From the NCBI GenBank assembly GCA_025924215.1, contig JAICEJ010000003.1:1-38580 (forward strand): a DNA stretch of 38,580 nt, in the 5' to 3' direction. The first letter of the stretch is position 1, and the number at the start of each line of letters is the position of its first letter. The stretch comes from Candidatus Binatia bacterium. GTDB taxonomy: Bacteria; Desulfobacterota; Binatia; UBA9968. Of the stretch, positions 1-8,875 are shown piece after piece. A program made the position numbers and the translations under genes. The notes beneath the pieces were generated by a model. It was not told where the DNA came from. It searched no databases and worked only from the letters and a program-made list of their open reading frames with translations.

Positions 1-1050
1 CGCTACGTGACAGATGATCGTCCAGGTATTTCCCGGCGAAGAAACGGCGCAGCGTTCCAATACATCGATCCCTCAGGAAAAGTGATCCGTGATCCGGAAG
101 AATTGCAACGCATAAAATCTTTGGCGATACCGCCGGCCTGGCGTGAGGTTTGGATCTGTCCGATACGCAATGGCCACCTGCAGGCGACCGGACGCGATGC
201 CAAGGGCAGAAAACAGCATCGTTATCACCCCCGCTGGCGCGAGGTCAGAGATGAAAACAAATATGGTCGTATTCTGGCTTTCGCGAAAGCTCTGCCGCTC
301 ATTCGTCAAAGAGTCGACAACGACCTTCGGCGGCCCGGGCTACCACGCGATAAAGTCCTCGCCACGGTGGTAAGGCTGCTTGAAACCAGCCACATTCGTG
401 TCGGCAACGAGGAGTACGCTCGGCAAAATAAGTCTTTCGGACTGGCAACCCTGAGGAATCGCCACGTCAATGTCTCCGGTTCGACGATCAGTTTCGAGTT
501 TCGCGGCAAAAGCGGCGTAGAGCATGCGTTGGATATCAATGATCGTCGCTTGGCAAAGATCATCAAGCGCTGCCAGGATCTGCCGGGTTATGAGCTGTTT
601 CAGTATATCGACGATGATGGCGAGCGTCGCACCATAGACTCCACCGACGTTAACGAGTACATCCGCCAGATTGCCGGTGAAGAATTCAGCACTAAGGATT
701 TCCGCACCTGGGCAGGAACGGTGTTGGCCGCGCGAGCATTGGAGGAGTTCCAAAGCGCTGCTTCTGATGCGGAAAGCAAACGCAATATAGTTCAAGCAAT
801 TGACTCGGTCGCCAAGAAACTGGGCAATACAAAAGCGGTGTGCCGGAAATGCTATATTCACCCGGCGGTGATTCAGTCCTATACCGACGGGACTCTGTTG
901 CGCGCTCTACGTCGGCGGCTCAAAAAGGAAATCAACGACTCACATGACCTCGAACCGGAAGAGGCCGCTGTGCTGAGGCTGCTGAAAGCTGGAGTTACCT
1001 CGGATAGTAAAGCAGCGCCAAAAGCCTCCGGCAATGGAGCGAGAGGCTAG
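1..1050 (+). CDS. DNA topoisomerase IB, 5' end outside window
   Basis: Eukaryotic/poxvirus-like type IB topoisomerase that relaxes supercoils through a 3'-phosphotyrosine nick. The frame is open from base 1 (Arg-Tyr-Val-Thr-Asp-Asp), and family members have residues before this motif, so the real start is probably upstream. A GTG at 7 is the first possible start inside the window. Numbered from that GTG, the N-terminal fold carries WICPIRNGHLQATGRDAKGR, the conserved DNA-binding segment, at about residues 49-68. The C-terminal catalytic stretch YIHPAVIQSY supplies His285 and the nucleophile Tyr292. About 350 residues matches bacterial family members. It often sits in general-stress or DNA-repair islands, which fits the neighbours. 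It is followed after 43 bases by a GH13 gene on the same strand. Confidence 0.93.
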   Translation, partial: RYVTDDRPGISRRRNGAAFQYIDPSGKVIRDPEELQRIKSLAIPPAWREVWICPIRNGHLQATGRDAKGRKQHRYHPRWREVRDENKYGRILAFAKALPLIRQRVDNDLRRPGLPRDKVLATVVRLLETSHIRVGNEEYARQNKSFGLATLRNRHVNVSGSTISFEFRGKSGVEHALDINDRRLAKIIKRCQDLPGYELFQYIDDDGERRTIDSTDVNEYIRQIAGEEFSTKDFRTWAGTVLAARALEEFQSAASDAESKRNIVQAIDSVAKKLGNTKAVCRKCYIHPAVIQSYTDGTLLRALRRRLKKEINDSHDLEPEEAAVLRLLKAGVTSDSKAAPKASGNGARG

Positions 1051-1093
1051 CGCCCGATTGCGCATGCAAAGTGATAATTAGATAACCGCTGAG

Positions 1094-2704
1094 ATGATTC
1101 CGTACGCACCGGCTGTTTCAGCAGCACACCCTACCGAAACCGCCTGGTGGCAAAAGGGTTCGATCTATCAAATTTATCCGCTGTCATTCAAAGACAGCAA
1201 TGGGGACGGCAGCGGTGACCTGCGAGGAATTATCAGTCGGCTTGATTACTGCCGCTGGCTCGGGATCAATGCGGTCTGGCTATCGCCGATCTATCCTTCG
1301 CCGATGATTGATTTCGGCTATGACATATCAAATTTCACCGATATTCATCCGCTGTTTGGCACCCTCAGTGATTTTGACGCGCTGATCAGCGACGCGCGGC
1401 GTTTAAACTTAAAAATCCTTTTGGATTATGTGCCCAATCACAGCTCGGACCAACACTCCTGGTTCCTTCAGTCCAAGTCGTCCCGGAACAATCCCTACCG
1501 AGACTGGTACATTTGGCGCGATCCAGCGCCCGGAGGTCGGCCGCCCAACAATTGGTTGAGCGCATTCGGCGGCAGCGCTTGGGAGTGGGATGAAAACGCC
1601 GGGCAATATTATTTGCACTCCTACCTTAAAGAGCAGCCCGATCTAAACTGGCGCAATCCTGCCGTCCAACAGGCGATGATCGACGTGCTGAGATTCTGGC
1701 TTGATCGAGGCGTGAGCGGCTTCCGAGTAGATTCAATCGCTCACTTGATGAAAGATACTCAGTTTCGAGACAACCCCTTGAATCCCGATTGGGAGCCAGT
1801 CACGGGTCCGTATTTTCGCTATCTGCCGGTCCACTCGCGGGATCATCCGGACAGCGCGAACATAATCCGCCAGATACGGCAAGTCATCGATGAATACGAG
1901 GATTGCGTGATCATCGGTGAGGCCTACCTATCTTTGGAGCGCACCGTTGCCTACTACGCCGCCGGAGTCCATCTCCCTTTTAATTTTGCCTTGATTACCA
2001 GTCCCTGGACCGCTCGCGAGGTGCATCGCATAATCACAACCTACGAGTCACTGCTCGGACCTGATCAGTGGCCCAATTGGGTGCTGGGAAATCATGACCG
2101 CCACCGGGTTGCCACTCGCGTTGGCCGGGCACAGGCGCGCGTAGCGGCAATGCTTCTGCTCACCTTGCGTGGCACACCGACGCTTTATTACGGTGATGAA
2201 ATTGCGATGCTGGATGTTCCGATCCCGGCAGAGCTGGTCAAGGATCCCTGGGAATTAAACGTCCCTTGCCTCGGCTTGGGGCGAGATCCCGAGCGCTCAC
2301 CGATGCAATGGGATTCGACCAATCACGCTGGCTTCAGCACCGCCATTCCGTGGTTGCCTGTGGCCAGTGATTTCAATCGCTTCAACGTTGCGTTTGAGAG
2401 CCATGAACCCGACTCAGTTCTCACCCTGTATCGCCGCTTGATCGCGCTTCGGGCCGAAAAGACGGCACTGCACAGCGGTTCCTATGGCGAAGTTTTGTGC
2501 GAAGATCACGTCCTGAGTTACAGCCGCCACTCCGGGTCGGAAAGTTTTTTGATCGTGCTAAATTTCAGCAAGGAGCCTAGAACATTTGAGAACGTCGGCC
2601 TTCGCGGCATTATAAGTTTAACCACCGCTCTTGATCGCGCTAGTGAACCCGTTGCCGAAAAGGTTCTACTGCGCCCTGATGAGGGAGTCATCGTCGGAAT
2701 ATAA
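1094..2704 (+). CDS. GH13 alpha-glucosidase / alpha-amylase family enzyme
   Basis: Glycoside hydrolase of family 13 (TIM-barrel), 536 residues, probably an exo-acting alpha-glucosidase, oligo-1,6-glucosidase or trehalose/maltose-processing enzyme in the cytoplasm, since no signal peptide is visible. The N-terminus WWQKGSIYQIYPLSF and the DVPNH-type region (DYVPNHSS) are typical. The catalytic triad reads as nucleophile Asp213 in GFRVDSI, acid/base Glu276 in IIGEAYL and Asp335 in GNHDRHR. The ATG at 1094 is the first plausible start; the ribosome-binding site is weak. Exact substrate cannot be read from sequence. A trehalose or glycogen link to stress tolerance is possible given the surrounding genes, but is inference. 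It may be co-transcribed with the topoisomerase gene. Confidence 0.93.
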   Translation: MIPYAPAVSAAHPTETAWWQKGSIYQIYPLSFKDSNGDGSGDLRGIISRLDYCRWLGINAVWLSPIYPSPMIDFGYDISNFTDIHPLFGTLSDFDALISDARRLNLKILLDYVPNHSSDQHSWFLQSKSSRNNPYRDWYIWRDPAPGGRPPNNWLSAFGGSAWEWDENAGQYYLHSYLKEQPDLNWRNPAVQQAMIDVLRFWLDRGVSGFRVDSIAHLMKDTQFRDNPLNPDWEPVTGPYFRYLPVHSRDHPDSANIIRQIRQVIDEYEDCVIIGEAYLSLERTVAYYAAGVHLPFNFALITSPWTAREVHRIITTYESLLGPDQWPNWVLGNHDRHRVATRVGRAQARVAAMLLLTLRGTPTLYYGDEIAMLDVPIPAELVKDPWELNVPCLGLGRDPERSPMQWDSTNHAGFSTAIPWLPVASDFNRFNVAFESHEPDSVLTLYRRLIALRAEKTALHSGSYGEVLCEDHVLSYSRHSGSESFLIVLNFSKEPRTFENVGLRGIISLTTALDRASEPVAEKVLLRPDEGVIVGI

Positions 2705-3093
2705 CGGCCAGGCGATAAGCAGCTCAAATCTAAGATGACCATTCACGGCCTAGTGTTTTTCGCAAGTAAGTTTCCGGCGCAGGGCGTTGCGTCATGCGGC
2801 GCATTCGCAACCTCGATGGGCAAACTGCGACGCCATCAGAAGGTAAATAATGAACCGCAAAAAGTCGGACGGACGGTCGCAGCCGTCACCCGAATAGGCG
2901 GTTCGACGCGCTTCATTCTTGTAGCGCTGGCGCACGAAGTCTCGACGCTGACTTCTCGGCTGCAGGATTTCCAGGGGCACGGAGCGTCCCCGACAGGAGA
3001 GCTTGTTCCGAAACAGCGATCTTCCTTCGCTTGGATAGGTCAACGCGCCAATAACATCATAGCTAGGAGGTACAACGCCTTCCGTGGATTTGA
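2705..3093. other. Intergenic stretch without a convincing gene
   Basis: Both strands hold open frames (about 100-130 codons) but neither has a recognisable family, a good ribosome-binding site or a credible hydrophobic or domain pattern. The minus-strand frame 2792-3097 starts with GTG overlapping the stop of the phosphoribosyltransferase remnant (GTGA), which could mean coupling, but no Shine-Dalgarno is present. Because the neighbouring gene is truncated, this is probably decayed sequence. Confidence 0.4.
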
Positions 3094-3465
3094 TCACGAA
3101 TGGAGTGTAGAGTCCTGCGGGTGAGAGGCGATTCGGTCCAGCAACTGGCGAAGCTCCTCGTCGCTGGTCTGCTCAAAATCCGAATACCACGAGCCAACAG
3201 CCATAAACGGCTCAGGGGTTGCGCCGCAAATTACCTCGTCGACTTCGCTGCGCAAATCCGCACAAGTTTCGGCAGCTGCCACAGGCACCGCAACGATGAT
3301 CTTCGACGGCTGCATGTTGCGCAGCGCGGTAGCAGCGGCGCGCATTGTCGATCCGGTTGCCAACCCGTCATCGATGAGAATCACCGAGCGCCCTTGTATA
3401 CTGGGGCGCGGCCGATCTCCACGGTACAGCCGTTCGCGGCGTTTCAACTCTTGCTCCTCGCGCAA
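3094..3465 (-). pseudogene. Phosphoribosyltransferase, N-terminally truncated
   Basis: This is the C-terminal part of a type I phosphoribosyltransferase of the stand-alone family (about 210-220 residues) found in stress islands. The PRPP loop VILIDDGLATGSTM lies at residues 28-41, followed by VAVPVAAAETCADL and the family's conserved end with ATPEPF and WYSDFEQTSDEEL. The N-terminal half is missing. Upstream the frame hits TAG three codons before the TTG used here, and only 73 bases separate this start from the stop of the next gene. The lost half is therefore not hidden in another frame. A TTG start with a weak AGGA upstream is possible, but the product would lack half of the fold. Most likely a deletion remnant. 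Confidence 0.75.
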
Positions 3466-3538
3466 TCGTTCCTATCGGAGGAGCCGAGGACCGTCTTCAC
3501 ATCGGAACTAAGAAGAACAACACAGGCGAAGTGGTCCG

Positions 3539-3709
3539 CTACTTTTTCATCATCGGCGGCTCGCCTGCTCCGCCAAACTGTCCGATGCGGCGTTTGGAAT
3601 CCTGCTCAAATGGTTGCTCGGTTTGCGGACTAATTTCGCGCTGTCTTTTGCGCTTCGACGTTTTCTTCTGGGAGCCTGCCTGCTTGCCTCTTTTCTTTGC
3701 CTTTGACAT
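3539..3709 (-). CDS. Small basic conserved protein, 56 aa
   Basis: A 56-residue, strongly basic, hydrophilic protein beginning MSKAKKRGKQAGSQKK. The ATG at 3709 is preceded by GAGGAG at seven bases spacing, which decides this start over a longer frame that begins near 3832. The C-terminus RRIGQFGGAGEPP resembles a short conserved tail I associate with small unannotated proteins near stress genes in proteobacteria; that recollection is not a database result. No membrane segment or signal peptide. Lys/Arg richness suggests nucleic-acid or acidic-surface binding, but function is unknown. It lies upstream of the truncated phosphoribosyltransferase on the same strand. Confidence 0.7.
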   Translation of the reverse strand: MSKAKKRGKQAGSQKKTSKRKRQREISPQTEQPFEQDSKRRIGQFGGAGEPPMMKK

Positions 3710-3883
3710 AGAATCTCCTCTCTGCAAACTTTCCATCTGACCGCCGGCTCCCAATGTTGAGCCGTCCAAGCGATAATCGGGGATATGCCGCCTATCCCCC
3801 TCGGAATTTTGAGTGTGCGACGTTAATGGCATGGGAGACTGTGACGGCGAAATTGAACCGTGCGCAGCTTCTACAGGTTAGAT

Positions 3884-4261
3884 TCACGAAGTAGGGGTTT
3901 GTGGTGCTTTATCCAACGCCCGCTGCACCTTGAACAGCAGATCATCTAAGACGAACGGCTTTCGAATGAACTCGGTTGCCCCCGCAGGCACGGTTGAAAG
4001 CGAATCGGATACATAGCTCGTCATGATCATAACCGGAATCTGTGGCGCCCTGAACTGAAGCTGCTGCAGCAGCTTCAAGCCGTCCATCCGGGGCATGACG
4101 ATATCCGACAACACCAGGTCAAACGGTCGCCCGGCAAGTTTTTCAAGCGCGTGAACTCCGTCGCTTGCCTGATCTACGTCATAGCCCTCATCACTGAGCA
4201 GCAGCGAGAGATTTCGTCGGGTGATGGCATCGTCTTCAACGATGAGGATTTTGCCCGTCAT
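3884..4261 (-). CDS. Response regulator, receiver domain only
   Basis: A 125-residue CheY-like receiver with no output domain. Acidic pocket Glu9-Asp10-Asp11 in ILIVEDD, phospho-acceptor Asp53 in LVLSDIVMPRMDG, conserved Thr81 in MIMTSY, and Lys101 in IRKPF are all present, so it should be phosphorylatable. It probably acts through protein-protein contact with a kinase or partner. I chose the ATG at 4261; a TTG 18 bases upstream is in frame but less likely. No kinase is adjacent; the large hybrid kinase at the end of the window and the PAS kinase at 17.6-19.2 kb are candidate partners only by being in the same region. Confidence 0.92.
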   Translation of the reverse strand: MTGKILIVEDDAITRRNLSLLLSDEGYDVDQASDGVHALEKLAGRPFDLVLSDIVMPRMDGLKLLQQLQFRAPQIPVMIMTSYVSDSLSTVPAGATEFIRKPFVLDDLLFKVQRALDKAPQTPTS

Positions 4262-4580
4262 AGACTCTAGTCTCCGCAAAAATGATTCCAGCTCGCTCTA
4301 ATGACGAGCTGGATTATCGATATCAGGCGTTAGGAGTGAAACCGTCAGTTACTGCGAAAAGGTGCCCGTTTTAATTAATCGAATGACAGCTTTTCCGAAT
4401 TCTGGGTGTGTTATTCAGGCGTGTCCGAAAAAAGGGTCAGGTCAGCTATCGAAATCTGAGATGCAGCTCCTCTAATTCGTCGCATTTTCGACACACAGGC
4501 AATGCCATGCGTGGCCCACGCGAGAGCCATCGCGCCACTAGCGGACGCACTCCAGCCCAAGTAAAAGGCTCTGGCTATCC
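4262..4580. other. Intergenic region between divergent genes
   Basis: About 320 bases with no convincing gene. It contains the stretch GTGTCCGAAAAAAGGGTCAG near 4431, which resembles sequence I associate with the edges of REP/IS200-like elements, but no transposase is left. A small open frame 4408-4644 on the plus strand has no ribosome-binding site or family. A TGGAAT-N5-TTGCG box on the minus strand (4275-4290) has the spacing of a sigma-54 promoter, but would start transcription only about three bases before the response regulator ATG. Confidence 0.4.
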
Positions 4581-4596
4581 TGGCATCTTCGTTGCA
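4581..4596 (+). promoter_or_regulatory. Sigma-54 promoter (-24/-12) for PRC-barrel gene
   Basis: TGGCAT-CTTCG-TTGCA, matching the -24 (TGGCA) and -12 (TTGCA) boxes with exact GG-to-GC spacing of 12. Predicted start near 4607, giving a leader of about 31 bases before the ATG at 4638. Confidence 0.75.
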
Positions 4597-4637
4597 CAGA
4601 GCTTGCTACGCCACACAGCCTTATACACAGTGGACTC

Positions 4638-5399
4638 ATGCTGAGACCGATAGAGAGCCTCAAGAATTTTTCGATCGGCGCTAATGATGGCGAGATCGGA
4701 AGGGTAGTAGAATTTTTCTTCGATGACGACAAGTGGACGATCAGATATCTGGTTGCCGACACCGGAGGTTGGCTGAGCGGCAGAAAAGTGCTGATCTCGC
4801 CGATCTTCTTCGGCGCGGTGGATTGGGACGGCGAGGTTTTCAACGTCAACCTTACCCGACAACAAATCGAAAATAGCCCAAGCATCGACACCGATAAACC
4901 GGTGTCGCGCCAACAGGAGAGCAGCTTTTATGACTACTACAACTTTCCCTATTATTGGTTGAGTGCGGGGCTAACAACTCCAGCGGCGGTTGATCCTAGC
5001 GCAGCTACACCAGCCCCAAGCGGTCCGGAGGCCGCGGCGTTGGGCCAGCAATCGGATTTCGAGGACATTCATTTGCGTAGCACCAAGGACATACTCGGCT
5101 CTTATATTGAAACCACCGATGGCGACCTTGGCCATCTGGAGGATTTCATCATCGATGATCAAACCTGGGTAATCCGTTATCTGCTGATCGATACGACAAA
5201 TTGGTGGCCAGGTAAGACAGTGCTGATCTCGCCGGAATGGGTCAAGGACATGGTTGAGGCCGATTCGAGAGTCTACGTCGATCTGACCCAGGAACAGATA
5301 AAAACTAGTCCGCAGTACGATGAGACAACCGTTCTCGATCGTGACTACGAGTCGCGTCTCTACCAACATTACGGCCGCTCACGGTATTGGAGCGACTAA
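4638..5399 (+). CDS. Tandem PRC-barrel domain protein
   Basis: A 253-residue protein with two PRC-barrel-like domains at about residues 1-80 and 146-232. The copies share LRxxxxLxxxxI, DGxxGxxxxFxxDD.W.IRYL, a tryptophan-rich turn, VLISP and a xxNLTxxQIxxSP-type end. Between them is a Pro/Ala-rich linker with an aromatic patch (YDYYNFPYYW), and a related motif (SRLYQHYGRSRYW) closes the protein. No signal peptide is visible. PRC-barrel proteins of this kind are common in stress regulons of soil bacteria, but their biochemical role is unclear. The start ATG follows a sigma-54 type promoter; the ribosome-binding site is weak. RecQ follows after 73 bases with its own Shine-Dalgarno. Confidence 0.9.
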   Translation: MLRPIESLKNFSIGANDGEIGRVVEFFFDDDKWTIRYLVADTGGWLSGRKVLISPIFFGAVDWDGEVFNVNLTRQQIENSPSIDTDKPVSRQQESSFYDYYNFPYYWLSAGLTTPAAVDPSAATPAPSGPEAAALGQQSDFEDIHLRSTKDILGSYIETTDGDLGHLEDFIIDDQTWVIRYLLIDTTNWWPGKTVLISPEWVKDMVEADSRVYVDLTQEQIKTSPQYDETTVLDRDYESRLYQHYGRSRYWSD

Positions 5400-5472
5400 A
5401 AAATACTCCCCGGCCACCCATCGCAACGCCAAAGCACCGATCAGAGTGGATTCAAAAGCAGGAGAAGCAAGT

Positions 5473-7032
5473 ATGAACACAGCATGGGAGTGGAACGATA
5501 TCAATGAGCAAAAGGCTAAACGGCGTTTCGGCATCAAACGTTATCGCGCCGGCCAGCGCAAGCTCATTCAGGCGGTCCTGGAGAGAAGGAACGCTTTGGG
5601 GGTATTACCTACCGGGGGCGGCAAATCGCTTTGCTATCAATTGCCTGCTCTGTTTCTTCCGCGTGCCGTTTTGGTTGTCTCTCCTCTGATCGCGTTGATG
5701 CAGGATCAGCAGGAGAAACTCGTAGAACGAAGCATTCCTGCCGTTGAGTTGAACTCGACGCTAAGCTCAAACGAAGAACAGGAAAACATCGATACCGTTC
5801 AAAGCGGACAAACAGAGCTGATCTACGTCACTCCGGAACATTTGGAGAATGCAGGATATCTCAAGATTCTAAAAAAGGCCGGTGTGTCACTGGTGGTCGT
5901 CGATGAAGCCCATTGCGTTTCGCAGTGGGGCCATGACTTTCGCCCGGCTTACCTGTCACTGCGTAATGCGATCCGAGAGCTCGGGCATCCTCCGGTGCTG
6001 GCTTTGACAGCGACAGCCACTGACGAAGTCGCGACAGATATATTAAAGCAGCTTGAGTTAACCGACCCAGAGGTGATCAGTATCGGTATCGAACGAAAGA
6101 ATGTCGCTTTCGAGGTCGTTCGTACCGTCAACGAGGACGTCAAAAGAGATCGGCTCAAAGAAATTCTACGGGAACAGTCCGGCGGCGCCGGGATAATTTA
6201 TGTGCCCACCGTGAAACAGGTCGATGCTCTATGCCAATGGTTGATCGAGGAAGGATTTCGCGCTGGCCAGTATCATGGCCGGATGAAGACACCGATGCGC
6301 GAAACCAACCAACAGGCGTTCATGGCCAACGAGATCGATGTGATGGTCGCAACCAAGGCGTTCGGTTTGGGCATTGATAAGCAGGATATTCGTTTTGTCA
6401 TTCACTATGCGGTTCCGGACTCCATCGAAACTTATGTGCAAGAGACGGGACGCGCGGGGCGCGACGGCGAGCCGGCCCGGGCGATACTGTTCTATCGGCT
6501 TGAGGATCGCCGCGTTCAGTCCTACTTTCTCGGCGGCAAATATCCGCGTCGAGATGAGTCCTTGGCGCTGTATCGGACATTGGACCAAATGCCGCAACCA
6601 GAAGATTTGGGGGACCGAACTACCGAGCAATGGCTGGCCGAGGTTACCGATCTGACCGAGAAACGAGTCAAGGTTATTCTCGCGCTCTTGGAAAGCACGG
6701 GAATAATACAGCGCAAACCTCACGTGAGCAAAATCCGTGACTTCAACACCGATCAGGAGTTCGCCGCGTTTCTCGAAGAATACGAGCAGCGTCATAACGG
6801 CGACCGGCAACGTTTAGACGCAATGATGCTTTTTGGCCAGATTACCACCTGCCGAATGCGTTATCTGCTCGACTATTTTGACGAGGAGGTCGATGGCGAT
6901 TGCGCTCGCTGTGACAACTGCCGCGCTGGACAGGAAGCGACGGAAAACAGTTTCAGAGACGCCTCTTTATCCGGCGCAATCAAACAGGCACCGTCATCGT
7001 GCGGAATCGGCGCCGCTGTGGCGAATTCTTAA
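5473..7032 (+). CDS. recQ: RecQ-family ATP-dependent DNA helicase, short form
   Basis: A 519-residue superfamily 2, 3'-5' DNA helicase. Walker A LPTGGGKS (Lys51), DEAH box at 144-147 followed by the RecQ-loop CVSQWGHDFRP, LTATAT motif III, and motif VI QETGRAGRDG at 323-332. I chose the ATG at 5473, which follows GGAGAAGC, over a longer frame from 5320 that overlaps the PRC gene. After the helicase core a winged-helix-like segment (about 370-435) comes before the zinc cluster (CRMRYLL ... CARCDNC, about 455-485). The protein then ends with about 30 residues and has no HRDC domain. Escherichia coli RecQ has the zinc cluster before the winged helix and is longer, so this belongs to a shorter, rearranged subgroup. 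It probably functions in recombination or repair. Confidence 0.92.
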   Translation: MNTAWEWNDINEQKAKRRFGIKRYRAGQRKLIQAVLERRNALGVLPTGGGKSLCYQLPALFLPRAVLVVSPLIALMQDQQEKLVERSIPAVELNSTLSSNEEQENIDTVQSGQTELIYVTPEHLENAGYLKILKKAGVSLVVVDEAHCVSQWGHDFRPAYLSLRNAIRELGHPPVLALTATATDEVATDILKQLELTDPEVISIGIERKNVAFEVVRTVNEDVKRDRLKEILREQSGGAGIIYVPTVKQVDALCQWLIEEGFRAGQYHGRMKTPMRETNQQAFMANEIDVMVATKAFGLGIDKQDIRFVIHYAVPDSIETYVQETGRAGRDGEPARAILFYRLEDRRVQSYFLGGKYPRRDESLALYRTLDQMPQPEDLGDRTTEQWLAEVTDLTEKRVKVILALLESTGIIQRKPHVSKIRDFNTDQEFAAFLEEYEQRHNGDRQRLDAMMLFGQITTCRMRYLLDYFDEEVDGDCARCDNCRAGQEATENSFRDASLSGAIKQAPSSCGIGAAVANS

Positions 7033-7075
7033 ACTCTTTTTTCTGCTGGGCAGCTTACCCTGATTTCGCTGTGGT

Positions 7076-7092
7076 TCAGGTTTAGAACCTGA
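7076..7092. terminator. Possible weak hairpin between convergent genes
   Basis: TCAGGTT-TAG-AACCTGA is a perfect seven-base inverted repeat in the 76-base gap between the recQ and phospholipase D stops. No strong T-run follows on either strand, so terminator function is uncertain. Confidence 0.25.
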
Positions 7093-7108
7093 CCAGATTT
7101 CCAATCAG

Positions 7109-8668
7109 TCAACGTGGAGATAACGTTTGTCCTAGACTCAGCAACCAGTTTTTCAAATTGCTCACCCCACGACTAAAAAACGAATCCTCCGTGGCGGAAA
7201 TTCCTTCATAGCGGTCTTCCTGATAAAAGGGACCTTCAGGATCGAACGGCAAGCCCTCCGGGAGCACAGAGGTCACCCAGAGATAATCTTCAGAGACAAT
7301 ATCCAGCGGGTGATGCCGGAGCCGGTAAGATCCGCTGTCTGCCAAGCTGTTCAGATATTTTACCAAACCGCGGCTCCGGCTTAGATTCTCGAGTACCTGA
7401 GCTTCCCGCGCTCCTACATGTTCGGCCAAAAGGTCAACGCGAACAGCGCGAATCGCGCGGCCAACTTCACTCTCCCCCGCAGGCGCTTCCCATGCAACGT
7501 TCAATTCGGTATCGAGTCCCAAGCTGCGATTGTTCATATTGGCCGAGCCGACACTCAGGAAACGATCATCGACCAGGAAAAGCTTCGAGTGAATATACGT
7601 GGCGCTTTCTTTACCGTCGCCTCGGACCGAAGCCGGATAATAAATGCCGAAGGAGTGCCCTGTCTCCGCTGCGACACTCTGCAGTTCTCGAAGCAGTTTT
7701 TCCTGTACAACACCGATCGAAAGCTGCTCAACAAAAGCTTCGGCATCTTTGGCGATGACTAGGACGATTTCCAAATGAGAGCGCCGCGCATTCATCATAC
7801 GATCGACCAAAGCTTTGTACAGCGCGTTGGAGCTGAAATACTGATTCTCGACATAGATCAACTCCTCTGCGGCGTCGATCGCATCGAGAAATAAGCTGCG
7901 GATTTCCTGAATCGGCTTTTGCTCCCCCGCAGTTCCGGCTTGGGTTCGGCTGATCGCAATGAACTCTGCCGGAATCGCCACGGTAGGTCGAAACGGGAGC
8001 TGGTAATTCGACGATGATTTCGGCAACTGAAGAGTCCCCGTGGTGACGCAGTTCCAGCGGGCGACAAACAGCTCGGCCAGCTTCTGAGCCGCCGGGCCGA
8101 CGTGGAAAGATTGGATGTCGTGAAACGGGCCATAGCCGTTCTGGTCGGAATTCACACGAACCGGACTATCGACCGGATGGTCGCGATCGTCCCACCGGCC
8201 TGAACAAATATCCAGGCCACCGACAAAGGCTAGCTTGCCGTCGATCACGACGAATTTCTGATGGTGCGCGGCGCCGAAACAGTCGCAGCAGTCAAAGGAG
8301 AACGTGAACCTCTCATTCGTAGTCCAATTGAAGTACCAATCCTGAAACCACTCGCGATCGAGGCTGTAGAGCACTGTAAAGTCCCAAGCGAGGATGTAAA
8401 TGTGCAGACGTTGGTTTTGCTCGCAGAGATTATTCAAGAACGTGAGGAATTGAACGGACTCTTCAGCGGCGTCGGCATCCCTGCCGCGAAGCAGCGCCAC
8501 GTCGCTGTCGAACTGCCAACCAGAGATGAGAATATAATCCTCGGCAATTCGGGCGGCCTGATAAAACGCGCGGTAATAATCCCTGCCATCGATGAGCAGG
8601 CCCGATTTGGTGACTTCGCTGATGGTCCAGCAGTTCTTCTCCGGCTGTAGTATCTTTCTGACCGACAT
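7109..8668 (-). CDS. Phospholipase D / cardiolipin synthase-like protein
   Basis: A 519-residue member of the PLD superfamily, which hydrolyses or transfers phosphatidyl groups through two HKD motifs. The first is HHQKFVVID (His136, Lys138, Asp143) and the second IHSKLFLVD (His360, Lys362, Asp367), followed by VGSANMNNRSLGLDTE. No membrane segment or signal peptide is evident, so it resembles the soluble PLD-like proteins rather than classic membrane-anchored cardiolipin synthase. It lacks the VTT membrane domain that some relatives carry. The start is set at the ATG at 8668 (Met-Ser-Val-Arg-Lys); an in-frame ATG eight codons upstream is possible. PLD proteins of this type recur in stress islands with DUF883 and CsbD genes as here. 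Confidence 0.92.
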   Translation of the reverse strand: MSVRKILQPEKNCWTISEVTKSGLLIDGRDYYRAFYQAARIAEDYILISGWQFDSDVALLRGRDADAAEESVQFLTFLNNLCEQNQRLHIYILAWDFTVLYSLDREWFQDWYFNWTTNERFTFSFDCCDCFGAAHHQKFVVIDGKLAFVGGLDICSGRWDDRDHPVDSPVRVNSDQNGYGPFHDIQSFHVGPAAQKLAELFVARWNCVTTGTLQLPKSSSNYQLPFRPTVAIPAEFIAISRTQAGTAGEQKPIQEIRSLFLDAIDAAEELIYVENQYFSSNALYKALVDRMMNARRSHLEIVLVIAKDAEAFVEQLSIGVVQEKLLRELQSVAAETGHSFGIYYPASVRGDGKESATYIHSKLFLVDDRFLSVGSANMNNRSLGLDTELNVAWEAPAGESEVGRAIRAVRVDLLAEHVGAREAQVLENLSRSRGLVKYLNSLADSGSYRLRHHPLDIVSEDYLWVTSVLPEGLPFDPEGPFYQEDRYEGISATEDSFFSRGVSNLKNWLLSLGQTLSPR

Positions 8669-8875
8669 GGACGTTCCATCCCTGCGCCGCATCCACCGCG
8701 CGGCGCAGGACGATTCCTAAAGTAAGTTTCAATAAAAAAAGCCGCTATTCAGCGCCGCTGTGTGTGAGTGCTGCTCGCATGACACGCAAAAAGAAAATGG
8801 CCGAGTGTTTTGTCGGCCTAAGGATTCCTAAACAGCGCGAGATTGCAGCAGAGGCAGAAAAGAAAATCGATGTTC

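Noticed and set aside
2735-3124. Plus-strand open frame of 129 codons
   Set aside because: No ribosome-binding site, no family, and it overlaps the better supported minus-strand phosphoribosyltransferase remnant.
4408-4644. Possible insertion-sequence edge around GTGTCCGAAAAAAGGGTCAG
   Set aside because: No transposase fragment or terminal inverted repeats can be seen, so it is only a weak resemblance.
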